NCBI GenBank assembly: GCA_015680685.1
Contig: MNCI01037900.1
Span: 402,373-466,372, forward strand
Source: Gnetum montanum
Taxonomy: Eukaryota; Streptophyta; Gnetopsida; Gnetales; Gnetaceae
Direction of reading: 5' to 3'
DNA: 64,000 nucleotides
Part shown: positions 33,800 to 45,023 of the stretch, piece after piece
Numbering within the stretch: position 1 is the stretch's first letter
Layout of the letters: the number at the start of each line of letters is the position of its first letter
Program-made: the position numbers and the translations under genes
Notes under the pieces: model-generated
What the model saw: only the letters and a program-made list of their open reading frames with translations
What the model was told of the DNA's origin: nothing
Database searches by the model: none

Positions 33800-34671
33800 T
33801 GATGAGCAACAAGTAGTTCCTCCATCCAAACATACAAATCGCAAGTGTGCACTAGCAATCCATTCGAATTCCATGGACTTAGCACCTAAGTGTGCCTATA
33901 GACAAAGATGGTGACTTGGGAAAATATGATTGTTGTCTTCTTAGCTCTTACTTGTGTAGGCTCAGTTGTATAGTTAAGTGTCATCCAAGGCATATGATAT
34001 TTATTTATATTTTATGTTTTTATTTATTTAATCCTAAGCATTGAAGTAAATATAATTGATTGGTAAATTAACTACTTTAACTATCTAAGTGTTCTTAAGC
34101 TAACTAACCTAACATAAGCATTCGAGCACACTTACCATACACATCCTGAACTCATATCAATGCTACTAGGTTACCAAGTATCTATTGTTGGGCATACCAA
34201 ATAGCCACTACTATGATTACCAAGAGTTAACTTATATGCTCAAAGAGGTTGTAATTATTGTTCATTATTAGAATCATTAATTAACTAAGGATAAGAATGT
34301 AAATTGCATTATTAATAATAAAGTGCACTGTAATAAACATTAATCTATTCAATGTGCTACAAGGAGTATCAAGAATCTCATCTTTATTGTTGGATACATT
34401 AATGTGTTTAGATACAAGATGCTCGAATAAAGATCCATATAATTTCTTGAAGTCCTACTGTGGGCACTCAAAAAATATTCTAACTCTAGTGAAAGAAAAT
34501 TGCAAGAACTTGGCTACACTGATGACATAATGTACCATAAATGTAGTAGGTGTACACATTTATATAGGTGTGACATGACACTATGTCAAGGTATCTTTCC
34601 ATGCATCAATAGGGCAACATCAATGGGGCTGCGATGCATGCCCATCAATGCAACCACTAGATGATTCATCA
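33800..34671 (-). repeat. 5' LTR of element B
   Basis: 872 bp, starting tgatgag and ending gattcatca in plus coordinates. It pairs with 10264-11132. A TATATAAA box can be read on the minus strand at 34559-34566. The target duplication ACCAT follows at 34672-34676. Confidence 0.88.
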
Positions 34672-34739
34672 ACCATTTAGGATAAGAGCAACCTAGGATG
34701 AAGATAATAAAAAAATAATCATAAATGATTTAAAAATAA

Positions 34740-35460
34740 GAAATTTGATTGCATCAACACTCATTGATCACCAAGAAAGTGTAGGATACTTATGAGGTCA
34801 CATATGAGGGAATAAAAATTGTGAAGTAATCCAAACTTCTACTATGGTTGAACAAATTTGAAAATTTAAAGATATGAAAGACTACAAAATTCACCAATAT
34901 TTCAATCAAGTATGTGATTTTTTGAGCTCAATAAGAGGGATTTGTCAAGATCTTTCTAAAAAAAGTGATGTATAGGATCATCAAAATTCTAAATCTAAAA
35001 TACAAAATGAAAACTATGGCCATGGAGGAAGTCAAAGATTTTAATACTTTAAATTTTGAAGAACTAAAAAGTATTTTCATGGCCTATGAGATGACTCTCC
35101 TAAAGGAAGGTACCTTAAAAGATGAACCCATCATGGTAAATACAAGTTCCAACCAAAAACCCAAAGAGAAAGGGGAAAAGCCATAAGTTGGAACTTCCTT
35201 AAATAGTAGGGATGCCATAGCTAATAGTAACCTTACTCTTCTTACTAGAAAAGTTAGCAAGCCTCTTGCAAACTATATTAAGAAGGAGAAATACTAAAAG
35301 TAAATTCATCAAGATGTAAGTATGTAGGTAAGAAACATGTATCTTTTTCATATACTAACATTTTAAATATTATTTTTTGGGTTTTCAATGAACAAGAACA
35401 TCTTGTCTCAAAATGTCCTAGTGTGAAAAAATTATAGGAAGAGGCTAAGGTAAAAGAAAA
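34740..35460 (+). pseudogene. Ty1/copia gag relic (UBN2-type)
   Basis: Plus-strand frames contain a helical Gag region ending in KYKMKTMAMEEVKDFNTLNF and EELKSIFMAYEMTL, the usual copia Gag block before the zinc knuckle. At about 35300-35430 CKYVGKKHVSF and EHLVSKCPS resemble a broken zinc knuckle. Stops and shifts are present. No pol domain is seen downstream. Confidence 0.6.
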
Positions 35461-36427
35461 AGAAAAATCTATGATGATAAATTTGAACTAGGTGAAGAAG
35501 TAAGCCAAATTAATGATAACAATACAAAGAATAGTGTAAAATAGTAAACTAAAAATATGATCTACATAATATGATCAAATCTACAACATAATGAATCAAA
35601 AAAAAAAATTTATAGTACATGAAATTCAAAAATAATACAAATGAATAGATGAAAAAATGGCATTTCAACCTTGGAAAAGTAGATAGACAATAGTAATACA
35701 ACTTCCTACAAATGAATCCAACACTAAACTAGCTTACAAGAGATTATGCAAAGATTAAATGTTGTTTAATGTAGTTGTAAATGTGTTGATGCTAATATTA
35801 ATGTATTTGGATATAAAATAGCCACATACTTTTTTATATGATCCATGCCCAAACTTTTCCAACCACTTTGAGTTAAACTTAAGTGAATAAAATGGTTAGG
35901 ATGACATTTTTTTTTTTTTTTTTTTTTTTGCAATGGCTACCAAAGATGTCCTATTCAAAGCTTAGACATCCACTGTGCAATTTATTTGAATTCTAGTAGA
36001 ACATCCCATATGAGGCCAAACTATTTTCCTAAAACTAGTCTACATTCTAATAAAATGTCCACAAAAAGTTGGAATATCCCAATTTGTGACATTCACCTTC
36101 TAGATGGAACACCCATTCTAGGCTAGAATCTCACTCTTGAACTTAATCAAGCCATTGCTAGTACATCCACACTTGGTGTGGAACGTCCATCCTACATCTG
36201 AATCTATGGAAAATGAAGTCTTTCATCCTTTAGATTAGCTCCCAAATTGATCTAAAATAGCTTTCTAACTTTACATTTTTTTTATCCATGCTCATCCAAT
36301 TGAGAGACATTCACACATCTTCAAACAAATTAAGAAACCTTTTTCATTTTCAAGTTTTAGAACACCAAAATATGGAATTAATTAATAAATACAAGTTAAG
36401 TTCTTAAGTCCTTTTAGAATCATGGTT
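35461..36427. other. Unassigned decayed DNA with a T23 tract
   Basis: No gene is recognised. A run of 23 T lies at 35907-35929 and may be the reversed poly(A) of a retroposed sequence lying to its right. Words such as 'gaacatcccat', 'gaacacccat' and 'gaacgtcca' recur at 36000-36200 and resemble parts of the copia-type LTR at 58640-58800. Confidence 0.4.
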
Positions 36428-36440
36428 AGCTCTAATACCA
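36428..36440 (-). promoter_or_regulatory. Possible tRNA-iMet primer-binding site of a copia element
   Basis: Minus-strand TGGTATTAGAGCT differs from the usual TGGTATCAGAGCC at two positions, both C-to-T. Two bases away the adjacent sequence ends GCTACA, a typical LTR end. The stretch 36443-36701 would then be a minus-strand 5' LTR fragment into which element C inserted. The internal region is too decayed to confirm. Confidence 0.45.
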
Positions 36441-36701
36441 TATGTAGCAACTTATTCCTAAGTATCACTATAAAAATCAATTGTATGTTACACTTAAAAT
36501 TATGCTTTCAAAAATAACTCAAAAAATTATAGAAGAAAGCATGATAGAAACTTTATTAGTGATGAAATTAACAATGAAAGGGTATATACATTCATGTTCT
36601 TAAGGTTCATTAGCTTGTCTTGTTACATCATTTAATCCTTATTGGTAATCAAGCACTATGATTATAATAAGATTATGCTAGCATAGAGTTATGAAGCTAG
36701 T

Positions 36702-37494
36702 TGATGAGTGACAAGGTACCCCTACACTCAACCATACGAATATGAGCATCTCACGCACGATCCGGTCAAACTCCAAGGGCTAAGTGCTTACACGCCTTAA
36801 TGGAACACTTAAGGTTAATCAATCGTTGTCTTCCCAAACTTACTTATATTGTCACAGTTGTATGGTTAAGTAAGCTTGAGGTATATGATTTTTTATATCT
36901 TTTATCTTTTTAATGTCTTATGCTAATAGGGGAAGGTGAAGAGAACTAAGTGACTAACTTTCATTAACTATTCACTAACTAAGTTCTAATTAGCCTAGCA
37001 CCAGTATATGTTCCCACTTACCTTACACACCCTAAACCAGTGCAATGCTACTAGGATTACCAAACGCTACTCGTTACTAGGTTACCAAGTGTTACACACG
37101 TGCTTGGTGTGGTCGTACTGAGTGCACTTAACTAGGAGAGTCAAGGGTTAAGAGAGATTAATTATCTAGGAAATCATTTAAGCATTTAACAATAATTAAT
37201 TACTATTTAGCTTAGTCCATATTCTGCAAGGTTTATTAGAAAGTTCGTCTTTATTGCCGTACACAAATGTGTGCTCAGGTACAATTTGCTCGAATAAAGA
37301 TCCATTCACTTTAAGACTCCTACTGCAGGTACATGGAAATTATTCTAACTCTGGAATGGTAAAACTGCAAGAGTTTAGCTAAGGGTCTAAGTCTAAGTGC
37401 CTAAAACAGGGAAAGTTGCCTCTTATTTATTGACATTGCAACGGGCCGTGATATCATATACACAATATCACATATGTGATATCGCGGCTCATCA
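36702..37494 (-). repeat. 3' LTR of element C
   Basis: 793 bp, tgatgag to gctcatca in plus coordinates. The minus strand carries GATATC palindromes near 37450-37485. The expected TATA position at about 37425-37435 reads 'ttatttattgaca' in plus, slightly decayed. The polypurine-like tract follows at 37495-37507 (tacccccatgatt). Confidence 0.9.
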
Positions 37495-37862
37495 TACCCC
37501 CATGATTGAATAAAAACTCATCCTTGAGTTCCGTACAAAATATTGGGAAAGTATGGGATTATTGACTTGAATGACACTAATGGTGAATGGGGTGACATGT
37601 GAACGGATCATCATTACAATACATGACAAAATTAGTGTTCATGACAACAATAGGGAACACTATATACATTTGACATCTAGCCTCATTTGGCAGCTGAGAG
37701 AGAGAGAGAAAAGAAGAAGTCTGTTGGTGCCGATGCCAAGATTGCACCTTCTGTTGGTCATCCATAAGTGCACCATCAATCCTGTTCCTTGCATAACTGC
37801 TCCAACACCAGTCCATTCTAAGTGTTTCCTCCAGATCCAATCCATTGTTGTATGATTGCCAT

Positions 37863-37922
37863 CTGCACACACAACATAGTCTTATATTAGCAAGGGTAAA
37901 TGAATCACAATGCAGTTGATAC
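37863..37922 (-). other. Putative 60-nt intron, element C copy
   Basis: Minus-strand donor GGCAAG|GTATCAAC, branch-like TTGCTAATAT, acceptor TGTGTGTGCAG|ATGG. All signals are intact and the length is exactly that of A, E1 and E6. Confidence 0.55.
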
Positions 37923-38226
37923 CTTGCCTCAGTGTAAGGTCCATTGACTAAGTTGTGATATGGCTAATGCAAATTCTGGAGATATAACACTGGTGACTAC
38001 CCAAGGTGGAGGGGTTAAAAGAAAATAAAAAAAATTGGACCAGGACCCCCATGATTGAGAGCGAACCTCCAGTAGCGAGAGAATGGAAAAAGATAAGGAA
38101 TAAAAAAGATAGAAAAAAAGAAACAACGGCAACACCGATAAAATGGATGCTAGGGATGAAACTGAACAAAATAAAAGTTGATTGCGAAAATGTTTAAGGG
38201 AAAGAAATTAACTAATGCACCAAGTA

Positions 38227-38284
38227 GGAATGCCAGTGGGTCCTCCCCAAAGCAGGCTCATGCCCTTAATGCCCTAACAATTCC
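38227..38284 (-). other. Conserved 3'-region hairpin, element C copy
   Basis: Sense arms GGAATTGTTAG and CTGGCATTCC pair with one bulge and two G-U pairs. The loop GGCATTAAGGGCATGAGCC is unchanged from A. Confidence 0.55.
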
Positions 38285-39441
38285 ACATTCAAAGAGTCCG
38301 TAGGCTCTGGAAATGTCATTTGGAAGAAAGAGTTAAAGTCTTAACCACAAGAATTTACCAAAAAGAAAACAATGTATCAACCAAAATATGGACTATTGAT
38401 ACAACCGGTAATGAGGTGGAAAATGGAAAAAGAATGATGGAAAGAAGAGAATGGAAAGGACTCTCAAGAACAAGGTGGTGTACAGCCCCTTGTGTATTAA
38501 TGGATAATGTGACTTAGTAGATCTCATTCCAAATCTAGCCTCAAACAATCCACATCCAGTGACTTCGCGTTAATACATTTGGCCAATCCATCCACTTGAA
38601 GAAACAAGAATGCTTCCGCCAAAGAGTCACCACCATTCTGACGAAACGAAAAAGGAGAAAGTAGGAAGCGAGAAGGGGCCTTAGTTAGAGGGAACATGTT
38701 TATTTAGTTCCATAACCAATGATTGTAGCCTAGATGATTATTTCTTCTAAGAGATGTTCTTTGAATTATCACTTTTCTCTTTTTTTTCTCTCTTTTTTTT
38801 TTGCGTGAGAACCACACCATGCAAAGACTTTTTATTATTTTTATTAGCTCAACTTCCCGATAATGGAGCAACATGAATGGTAAGAAAAACCCAAAAAGAA
38901 AAACATCCAAGCACCCAAGAGAATGGCTAGCACAAATGCATCAAATCCCCTTGAAGTCACACCCTTTTCAATCCTTGAGTCCTTCCATAGTTTGAGAAAT
39001 GCCCAGTCACCAATTCATTGATCGTTATCATTATTGAAAGAAAGGGACTATACAGTTCCAAGCCAAGAGAGATCATAGAAATTCATGGATGCATGGATGA
39101 CATGGACTCATTACCTGTTATATCAAAAGAACCATACCTTAGTATCAACATTATAACTCAAAGGTAAAAACCAAACATTAGAAACTAATAGAATACAGTT
39201 CATACCATCATCAGGAGCACTTATTAGGTGACGAACCTAACAAAATAAATAATCACATAAATAAATAAAAAAGTATAAACGATGTTGCAAAACAAAAACA
39301 AAAAAAGTGAAAGAAATTTGTAAAAAAAATGTGTAAAACAAAAAACTTAAAAAAGGAACTGAGGGCCTCAAATGATCAGCATAGGTGGCCATCTCCCCCA
39401 TGACTGAGTTGAAAGGGGGAGATCTGAAATAATGAGCAAGG

Positions 39442-39711
39442 TCATCCTTTCTCTGATGTGTTATGTGCATTGATCGTTCTAGATTCATGGTAAGGTTTGG
39501 TAGATTGCACATTGACTAGGAATCTTTTATCAGAGTGCTTATTTGAAGTTTTTAGGAATTTCTGGCTTCCCCCTATTGATGTTTTCAGGTTAAGGGTTGG
39601 AAGTTGGTGACACTCTTGCTCTAGCGCATCTATGCCTTCAAAGTGGATGCAAGTGGTTCCCCTAGTTAGTTCCATGCATGTTGGTGAGTTTCTCTCTTGA
39701 TCAGCTATCAA
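39442..39711 (-). pseudogene. Fused pol remnant of element C (RT-RH-INT deleted in frame)
   Basis: An 89-codon open frame begins MIADQERNSPTCMELTRG, matching the segment just before RT in A (from 20081). At about residue 55 it jumps to SDKRFLVNVQSTKPYHES, matching the integrase C-terminus in A (from about 23012). The 2.7-2.8 kb between these points, carrying RT, RNase H and integrase, is missing and the frame is kept. The break falls at a short shared 'AGC' in the two parent regions. The frame ends at the normal pol stop position. Confidence 0.75.
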
Positions 39712-39740
39712 TCACTGGGTGTCTTCTTGTTGTGTGGTTG

Positions 39741-40270
39741 CTACATACAGGCACTTTTGTATGTTAATTTCTTGGGCACACCAATTGCAGCAGGCAATGC
39801 TAAACATTCCTGTACGTAATCATACCTTGTATCACTGTATGTGATGCATGGAACTTTATTCTTCTTGATGTTTCCAAAAGTGTTTTCCTTAGATATTTCC
39901 AAGGAAAGATCGCAGATTCCTAGGCATGCATTTATGGTACTTAGCCATGCCCTTTCCATTATTATTGGGAAGTCCCCTTTGTCATTATTTACTTGTATCA
40001 CTAGGAAATCAGTTGGGTATGATCACCCACACACAGTGGTAACGATATCCTCCACCAGTCCTAAGGGAACAATGATGGACTATTCAACCAACTCTAAGCG
40101 AATATTGCTCTTCTTTAGTGGAGGTAGGTTTCAGGCTTTATACATCTCTTGTGATATTAAGTTGACTCCAGAACCTGAGTCCAAAAGACCTTTACATGGC
40201 TCATTTCCAACGACTTGCAGATAGATTAAAGGACTTCCAAGGTCAGAGAATTTCCTCAGAAGGGGACCCT
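39741..40270 (-). pseudogene. Retropepsin-like protease of element C
   Basis: The sense frame contains LLDSGSGVNLISQEMYK with Asp-Ser-Gly at 40173-40181, then VNNDKGDFPIIMERAWLS and INACLGICDLSLEISKEN. It is in the same frame as gag. One or more stops separate its halves. Confidence 0.75.
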
Positions 40271-40811
40271 CGTTAATCCAGTTAGTGATGGCATGTGTTC
40301 ACATAACCCTGTGCGTTGAGCTCTATTTTTGGTTTGAAGGGAGCTCTAAAGCCTTATTTGATGGAGAAGCTTTCAGAGGTTCAACCGCTTGTGGTTGAGA
40401 GAGCTTGATTGGACTATTGGTTCTAAAGAAAGGTCTTCTCTTTGTATAGTTGTCAGAACCAGTAGCGGGTTGAAGGTTCACAGCTCTTGTAGCATTGCAT
40501 TGCTATGGTTGAGTGGGGAGTTCCCCTTGCATTGCTGGAGCAGGTGGTAATGGAGCTATCAGCATGAGAGTTGCAGATGGGTTTGGAGGATGGTATGTCT
40601 GTTGGTTGTCTCTCCTAGGAGAAGGAGTCCTATAATACTCCCAAGCTTGGTAGTGACGTTGTGGTGTCACATGAACAACAGAGTTACATGGAGAGATTGG
40701 CTACTACATGTAGTAGCCATATGGATCCAACTACCAGTAAGGGTATTGTTGCCTTGGTGGTGGCATCCCCCATGACTGTGGGTATTGCCATTGTTGGTGG
40801 TGCTCAATAGG

Positions 40812-42822
40812 TTAATACGTTAAAGGTTGGTGGAACTGCCTTTGGTTACCTTGGGGATAAGGTAACCATCGGGGTACTTGCCATTGGTTAAGTCGTGGGT
40901 TGAGTGCATACACCCCAGACTCCTGTAGGTGTGAGATTACTGGGGAACATCGCTTAGGATGGTCATATTGGCATATCTCACATCCATCGTCATTTTCCAT
41001 ATCAGAATCCACAACCTCTTTGGTGATAGCCATTTTACCCTTACCTTTGTTATGTGCATCATCCATGTCCCTCTTTTTCTTTTTGTCATAGTCACTACCT
41101 TGCTCCTTAGACTCCTCTACAATTTTGAGAATGGTTTCAAATCTACTATTTAGGGAGTCCCACATTTGGTCTACCTTTTTCGACACTTCTGTCGTTAATT
41201 TTTCGAGCAACAAGGTTTTCCTATTCACCATCCCTTCGAGTGGTGACTCTTCCTCCTTGTCATAGAATCTCACTCCCCTTTTTTGGAGGGAAGGATCGCG
41301 ATTGTACTCTTCCACACTTTCTCTCTTACCTAGCTCCCCTTCTTCCTTAGCTACTTGCTCCAACAATCTATGAACCTGATGGAACCTAAGCTCTGATAAT
41401 CTCCCTTAGGCATACGTTCCAAGGGTTCTCCTTATTTCATGCCTAAGTCCATCTACGAGATGGCGTAGTTGATCCCGTTGTGTGTAACCATGGCCTGGGA
41501 AATGATGTAACAATGCATAATAATGGCCCATGGTAGCATCCAAGGGTTTGTAATTTCTTTGCTTCCATCCTTAGATTTTCTTTCTTAGGTTGGACACCTG
41601 GGAGTATGTTTGATACTTATCATTAAACAGTTCTAGCATCGTACTCCACCTTCGAATGCATTCCAGTTCTAAGGACTGGTACCAGCTTTCCGCTTCTTTT
41701 ACTAGTGTCCTTGTGAACAACTTTAGTTTTTTTCATTCATTCTCGATGTTCTGCAAGGCACATGCATCGTGAAATGCTTGTAGGTGATTCTGAGGATCAG
41801 CGTTGTATCCCCCCTCAAAACATGGGATGTTATTCATGTCTAACCTCCTGATCTTGCTATCTTTTTGGTGCCTTATGGGAATTTTTACGGCCTTCGTGAT
41901 ATCTAACATGCTTCGAGTTGCAAGTAGGGGTTCTTTGTGGTAATTTCATTCATAGCGTCTATGATGTCTACGTGGTTCCCTACTCTCCCTTCTTCCATGC
42001 CATGATTCTCTAGAGTGCCCTCATCCTTGTTTTCAACTCTCTCATCGAGGTTTCTCAGACTATTTACCTTTATCCTCATGGTTAGGCTCCTTATGACTGT
42101 GTCCTAATACTGAAGGAGAGGGTGAATGTGATGACGAAGGTGAAGAAGAAGGAGAACCATCTTTATGATGATTTTTCCTACCTTCTCTTCGATGGTCTCG
42201 GCCCCGATCGTGATTACGATCAGACTTCCCACCCTTATCATGTGTTTGTGTTCCCTCGTTGAACACTTGGTTTTCATGGGGATCAGAACCAAGATTGTGA
42301 ATCATGGAGTGGAGGTTCTGATACACCACCTCTTGACCATTGTTAGGAGGGGGAACATCATTTTGTGAAGAACCTATTGAAATAGGTTCACCATCCTCAA
42401 TTTTTCTTAAGACGAGTGGAGTGTTATGGGGTCCTTTGCCCTTCAACGATGTATAGTATCTCTCCTGTCGCAAGTCCCTTTGACATTGTGCTTCTGTGGG
42501 GTGGTAATCCCTTGTGTCACAATCGCATGCAACATATTCCACATATAACTGTGACATGTCTACTCATGCAAGAGCATGAAGAAGCATGTTGGGTACTACT
42601 TGATCTGGAGGTAACACTATGTTACCCTCCAAGTCTCTCCAACGCAGTTGTTCATCTTGATGGAGAATAAACGTAAAGTCAGGTACATGCTCATCGTGAT
42701 GAATATATACCACATAGAAATGTTGAAGCACTGGCGGATCTTAGTTACATGTGTTATGCCACCGACTGTCTCTTGTGTGAGTCCTAGGTGGTGAAGTGCT
42801 TTTGTGCGAAGAAGAAGACATT
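40812..42822 (-). pseudogene. gag of element C
   Basis: The ATG near 42822 gives MSSSSHKSTSPPRTHTRD. Long open stretches follow at 42060-42557 (166 codons; LHSMIHNLGSDPHENQVF, then an Arg/His/Asp block and Ser-Pro repeats) and 40812-41366 (185 codons; LEQVAKEEGELGKRESVEEY, acidic/basic helix, zinc knuckle CEICQYDHPKRC). The capsid-like middle at about 41370-41850 has a few stops. All parts share one frame with the protease. This is the best-preserved A-type gag in the window. Confidence 0.82.
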
Positions 42823-42947
42823 TTTGTCTTGTTTCGTGTGTTGTTTACCGTTGTCTTATCTTTTCCTAATTAACCCTAAGGGTTCATTCTAGCATCCCAA
42901 CGATATGAATGATCTCCTATGTTCTACGTAGTGCAAAAACAACTAAT

Positions 42948-42965
42948 TCCTTGGCAACGGTGCCA
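42948..42965 (-). promoter_or_regulatory. Primer-binding site for tRNA-Asp, element C
   Basis: Minus-strand TGGCACCGTTGCCAAGGA matches 15 of 18 positions of the plant tRNA-Asp complement; all three differences are G-to-A. It lies one base from the LTR. Confidence 0.85.
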
Positions 42966-42966
42966 A

Positions 42967-43144
42967 TGATGAGTGGCAAGGTACCCCTACACTCAACCAT
43001 AAGAATACAAGCGTCTCACGCGCGATCCAGTCGAACTTCAAGGACTAAGTGCCTATGCGCCTTAATGGAACACTTAAGGTTTGCTATCTTCCCAAACTTA
43101 CTTGTATTGTCACAGTTGTATAATTAAGTAAGCTTGAGGTATAT
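42967..43144 (-). repeat. 5' LTR of element C, inner piece
   Basis: Starts tgatgagtgg and aligns with 36702-36885. It stops at 'gaggtatat', where element D begins. The LTR resumes at 49808 ('taaatgattttttatatc'), so the uninterrupted copy would read like 36870-36900. Confidence 0.9.
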
Positions 43145-44018
43145 TGATAAGTGACGAGGTACCCCTACACTCAACCATACGAATACGAGCGTTACATGCG
43201 CGATCCGATCGAACTCTGTAGATGGACTAGTTGTGGCATCTAGATAGTTAGCCTTAGGTTGTAGTTCGTTGTCTTCCCACCTGGACTATTGTTAGCTTTT
43301 TCACGTATGGTTTAGTCTAGAGTGAGGTGTATGATGTGGTCCTAATCTAATGCTACTCCTGAAGGCAATGGAAAGTAATATTAACTAAGCTAGGAGGGAA
43401 GGGTAAGAAAGAATCTAAACTAGCCTAAGTGTGATAAGCATCCATTTCTTAATCATCCATACACATATTGTACTTTGTGCACGACTACCACTGGGATTAC
43501 CAAGTGCATGGCCTAGGTATGCTACTAGGTTACCAAGTAGTCACACTTAAATGCTCGTGATTAAGTCATACTCATTCCGTGTTTAACATGAGATAAGGGT
43601 GAGAGAGATTAACTAAGAAAATAATAAATAATAATTAATTAATTAATTAATTAAACTAAGTGAATGCTACAATGATGAAGTAATCTCGATCTTCATTTCT
43701 AGTCATGTGCGTGTCCAAGTATGTCATACTCGAATAAGGATGTCATACAATTATAATCATTACACTGCGGGCATACACTGAGAAATTATTCTATCTCTGG
43801 AAGGGAAAAACTACCATATCTTCGCTAAGAGACTAAAAACTAGATGCCTAAAACTAGGAAAATTGCCTCTTATTTATAGACATTGGGGCAGGCTGCGATA
43901 TCACATACGTGATATCACGGCTAATGTGATATCACGGCTACGACATCGCGTATGCGATATCATAGCCCATGGGATATCATGGTAGTGATATCATAGCCAA
44001 AAAATTCATGACTCATCA
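43145..44018 (-). repeat. 3' LTR of element D
   Basis: 874 bp, tgataagtg to gactcatca. The minus strand carries an array of six GATATC cores between 43895 and 44000 upstream of TATAAATA. It pairs with 48932-49807. Confidence 0.9.
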
Positions 44019-44200
44019 TACCCCCAAAACTGAATGAAAACTTTTCCTCGAGTTACAAAGAGAACAAGCTCCATTGATTACACAATGAAAAGATATGGGA
44101 TTATTGACTGACTAGGATGGATTCATGCCGCAGTGTGGAGTTAGAACAAAATTGAGATACAACACAAAAGAAAATCCTATGATTACAAAATTAGTGGAAC

Positions 44201-44968
44201 TCATGTAGTTCCTAGTTGTGGTGGCTTCTCCATAGGTGTCTTTCCCTTTTCTTGTGCTCCAAGTCTTGGGATTTGATGACATTGAAGTATGGCCTGGAGT
44301 TTCTCCTCTTGTAAGGCCTTGAGTGCCTTGGCGCACGTGTAGGTTTTCGCTTCTACCATAGAGGCATCCCAATCAACCTTCTCTCTTTCTTCCACCATCC
44401 TTTTATTCTCTATCAACAGTTTATTAAGTTGCTCAATTCTAAATGTGTCCAGCTGGTTCTGAGCAACTTTTGGCCCTATATTCGGAAGGTCTAATACTTC
44501 CAAAATGGCTTGAATAGAGAAGTCAACAGTCACATCACAATTGTTAACCGTGGTGACTTCTTCTTTATTGTGCCAAAATTGGTATGTTTGCCCTAAGTAC
44601 CAGGAACCACTTTCAGAGAAGGTAGGCCATAATGGAGATCCTTTGAGGTAATCCCTAACGATCACCAGAGCAAATTTTGCGAAAGGTCCAAAGTTTAATT
44701 CCATGATCACTACAGTGAATATGGACCTTTCATGGATGGTCTGAACATAATCCTAGGTCAGCATGAGATATCGTCCCTGTTCAAATGCTGCAGTAGCGCC
44801 TCCTTTCGCCTACCTTGATTGTACAGTAGTAGGGTCTTCTTGATGGATACTAAATGATTGTTCATCCTATACTGCATGTTGTTTGGCAGGAACTTGAACT
44901 TCACCTCTCCTAGGTTTTTTTATCACACCTTGAGCAGGACCTTCTTGTTGTCTACGTTTCAGGGCCAT
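44201..44968 (-). pseudogene. ORF3 of element D (one third the length of B's), homologous to B ORF3
   Basis: The frame starts MALKRRQQEGPAQG exactly at the 3' splice junction of a 55-nt intron and runs about 255 codons with three early stops. The last 170 codons (44201-44710) are fully open. The N-terminus is basic (KKPRRG). The middle (LKGSPLWPTFSESGSWYLGQ, TYQFWHN, then DVTVDFSIQAILEVLDLPN) aligns with B ORF3. The C-terminal part (QLNKLLIENKRMVEEREKVD, ALKALQEEKLQAIL) is probably coiled coil. No membrane segment or protease-like motif is seen. It lies where some plant gypsy elements carry env-like genes. Function unknown. Confidence 0.6.
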
Positions 44969-45023
44969 CTGCAATCACATGGGACCAATCATTAGTAAGG
45001 TTGTTACCAAAGTTAGGTTATAC
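44969..45023 (-). other. Putative 55-nt intron before ORF3 of element D
   Basis: Minus strand: donor CAGTAAG|GTATAACC, branch site CTTACTAAT (a perfect TACTAAT), acceptor GATTGCAG|ATGGCC. The branch A lies about 25 nt from the acceptor, as in A and B. The signals are the strongest of all copies. Confidence 0.6.

Larger units (their letters stand above)
10264..34671 (-). mobile_element. Element B: old tRNA-Asp Ty3/gypsy retrotransposon, minus strand, split by A and another insert
   Basis: Both LTRs (10264-11132 and 33800-34671) and a 5-bp target duplication bound this element. In its own direction it reads: 5' LTR, primer site 33781-33798, gag start 33650, a GC-rich insertion, rest of gag, protease, RT, RNase H, integrase, element A inserted inside integrase, rest of integrase, long 3' region with hairpin, intron remnant and ORF3, then 3' LTR. 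Without A it is about 15 kb. By eye the LTRs differ at roughly 15% of sites, more than A's roughly 10%, which fits A having inserted later. All coding parts are full of stops. Confidence 0.9.
37495..39441 (-). other. 3' non-coding region of element C
   Basis: In the sense direction: the post-pol landmark (near 39395-39415), an A/T tract, the hairpin (38227-38284), a further landmark copy near 38045, the 60-nt intron (37863-37922), a short open frame, then the polypurine tract. No ORF3 is present. The layout equals that of A and E1. Confidence 0.7.
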
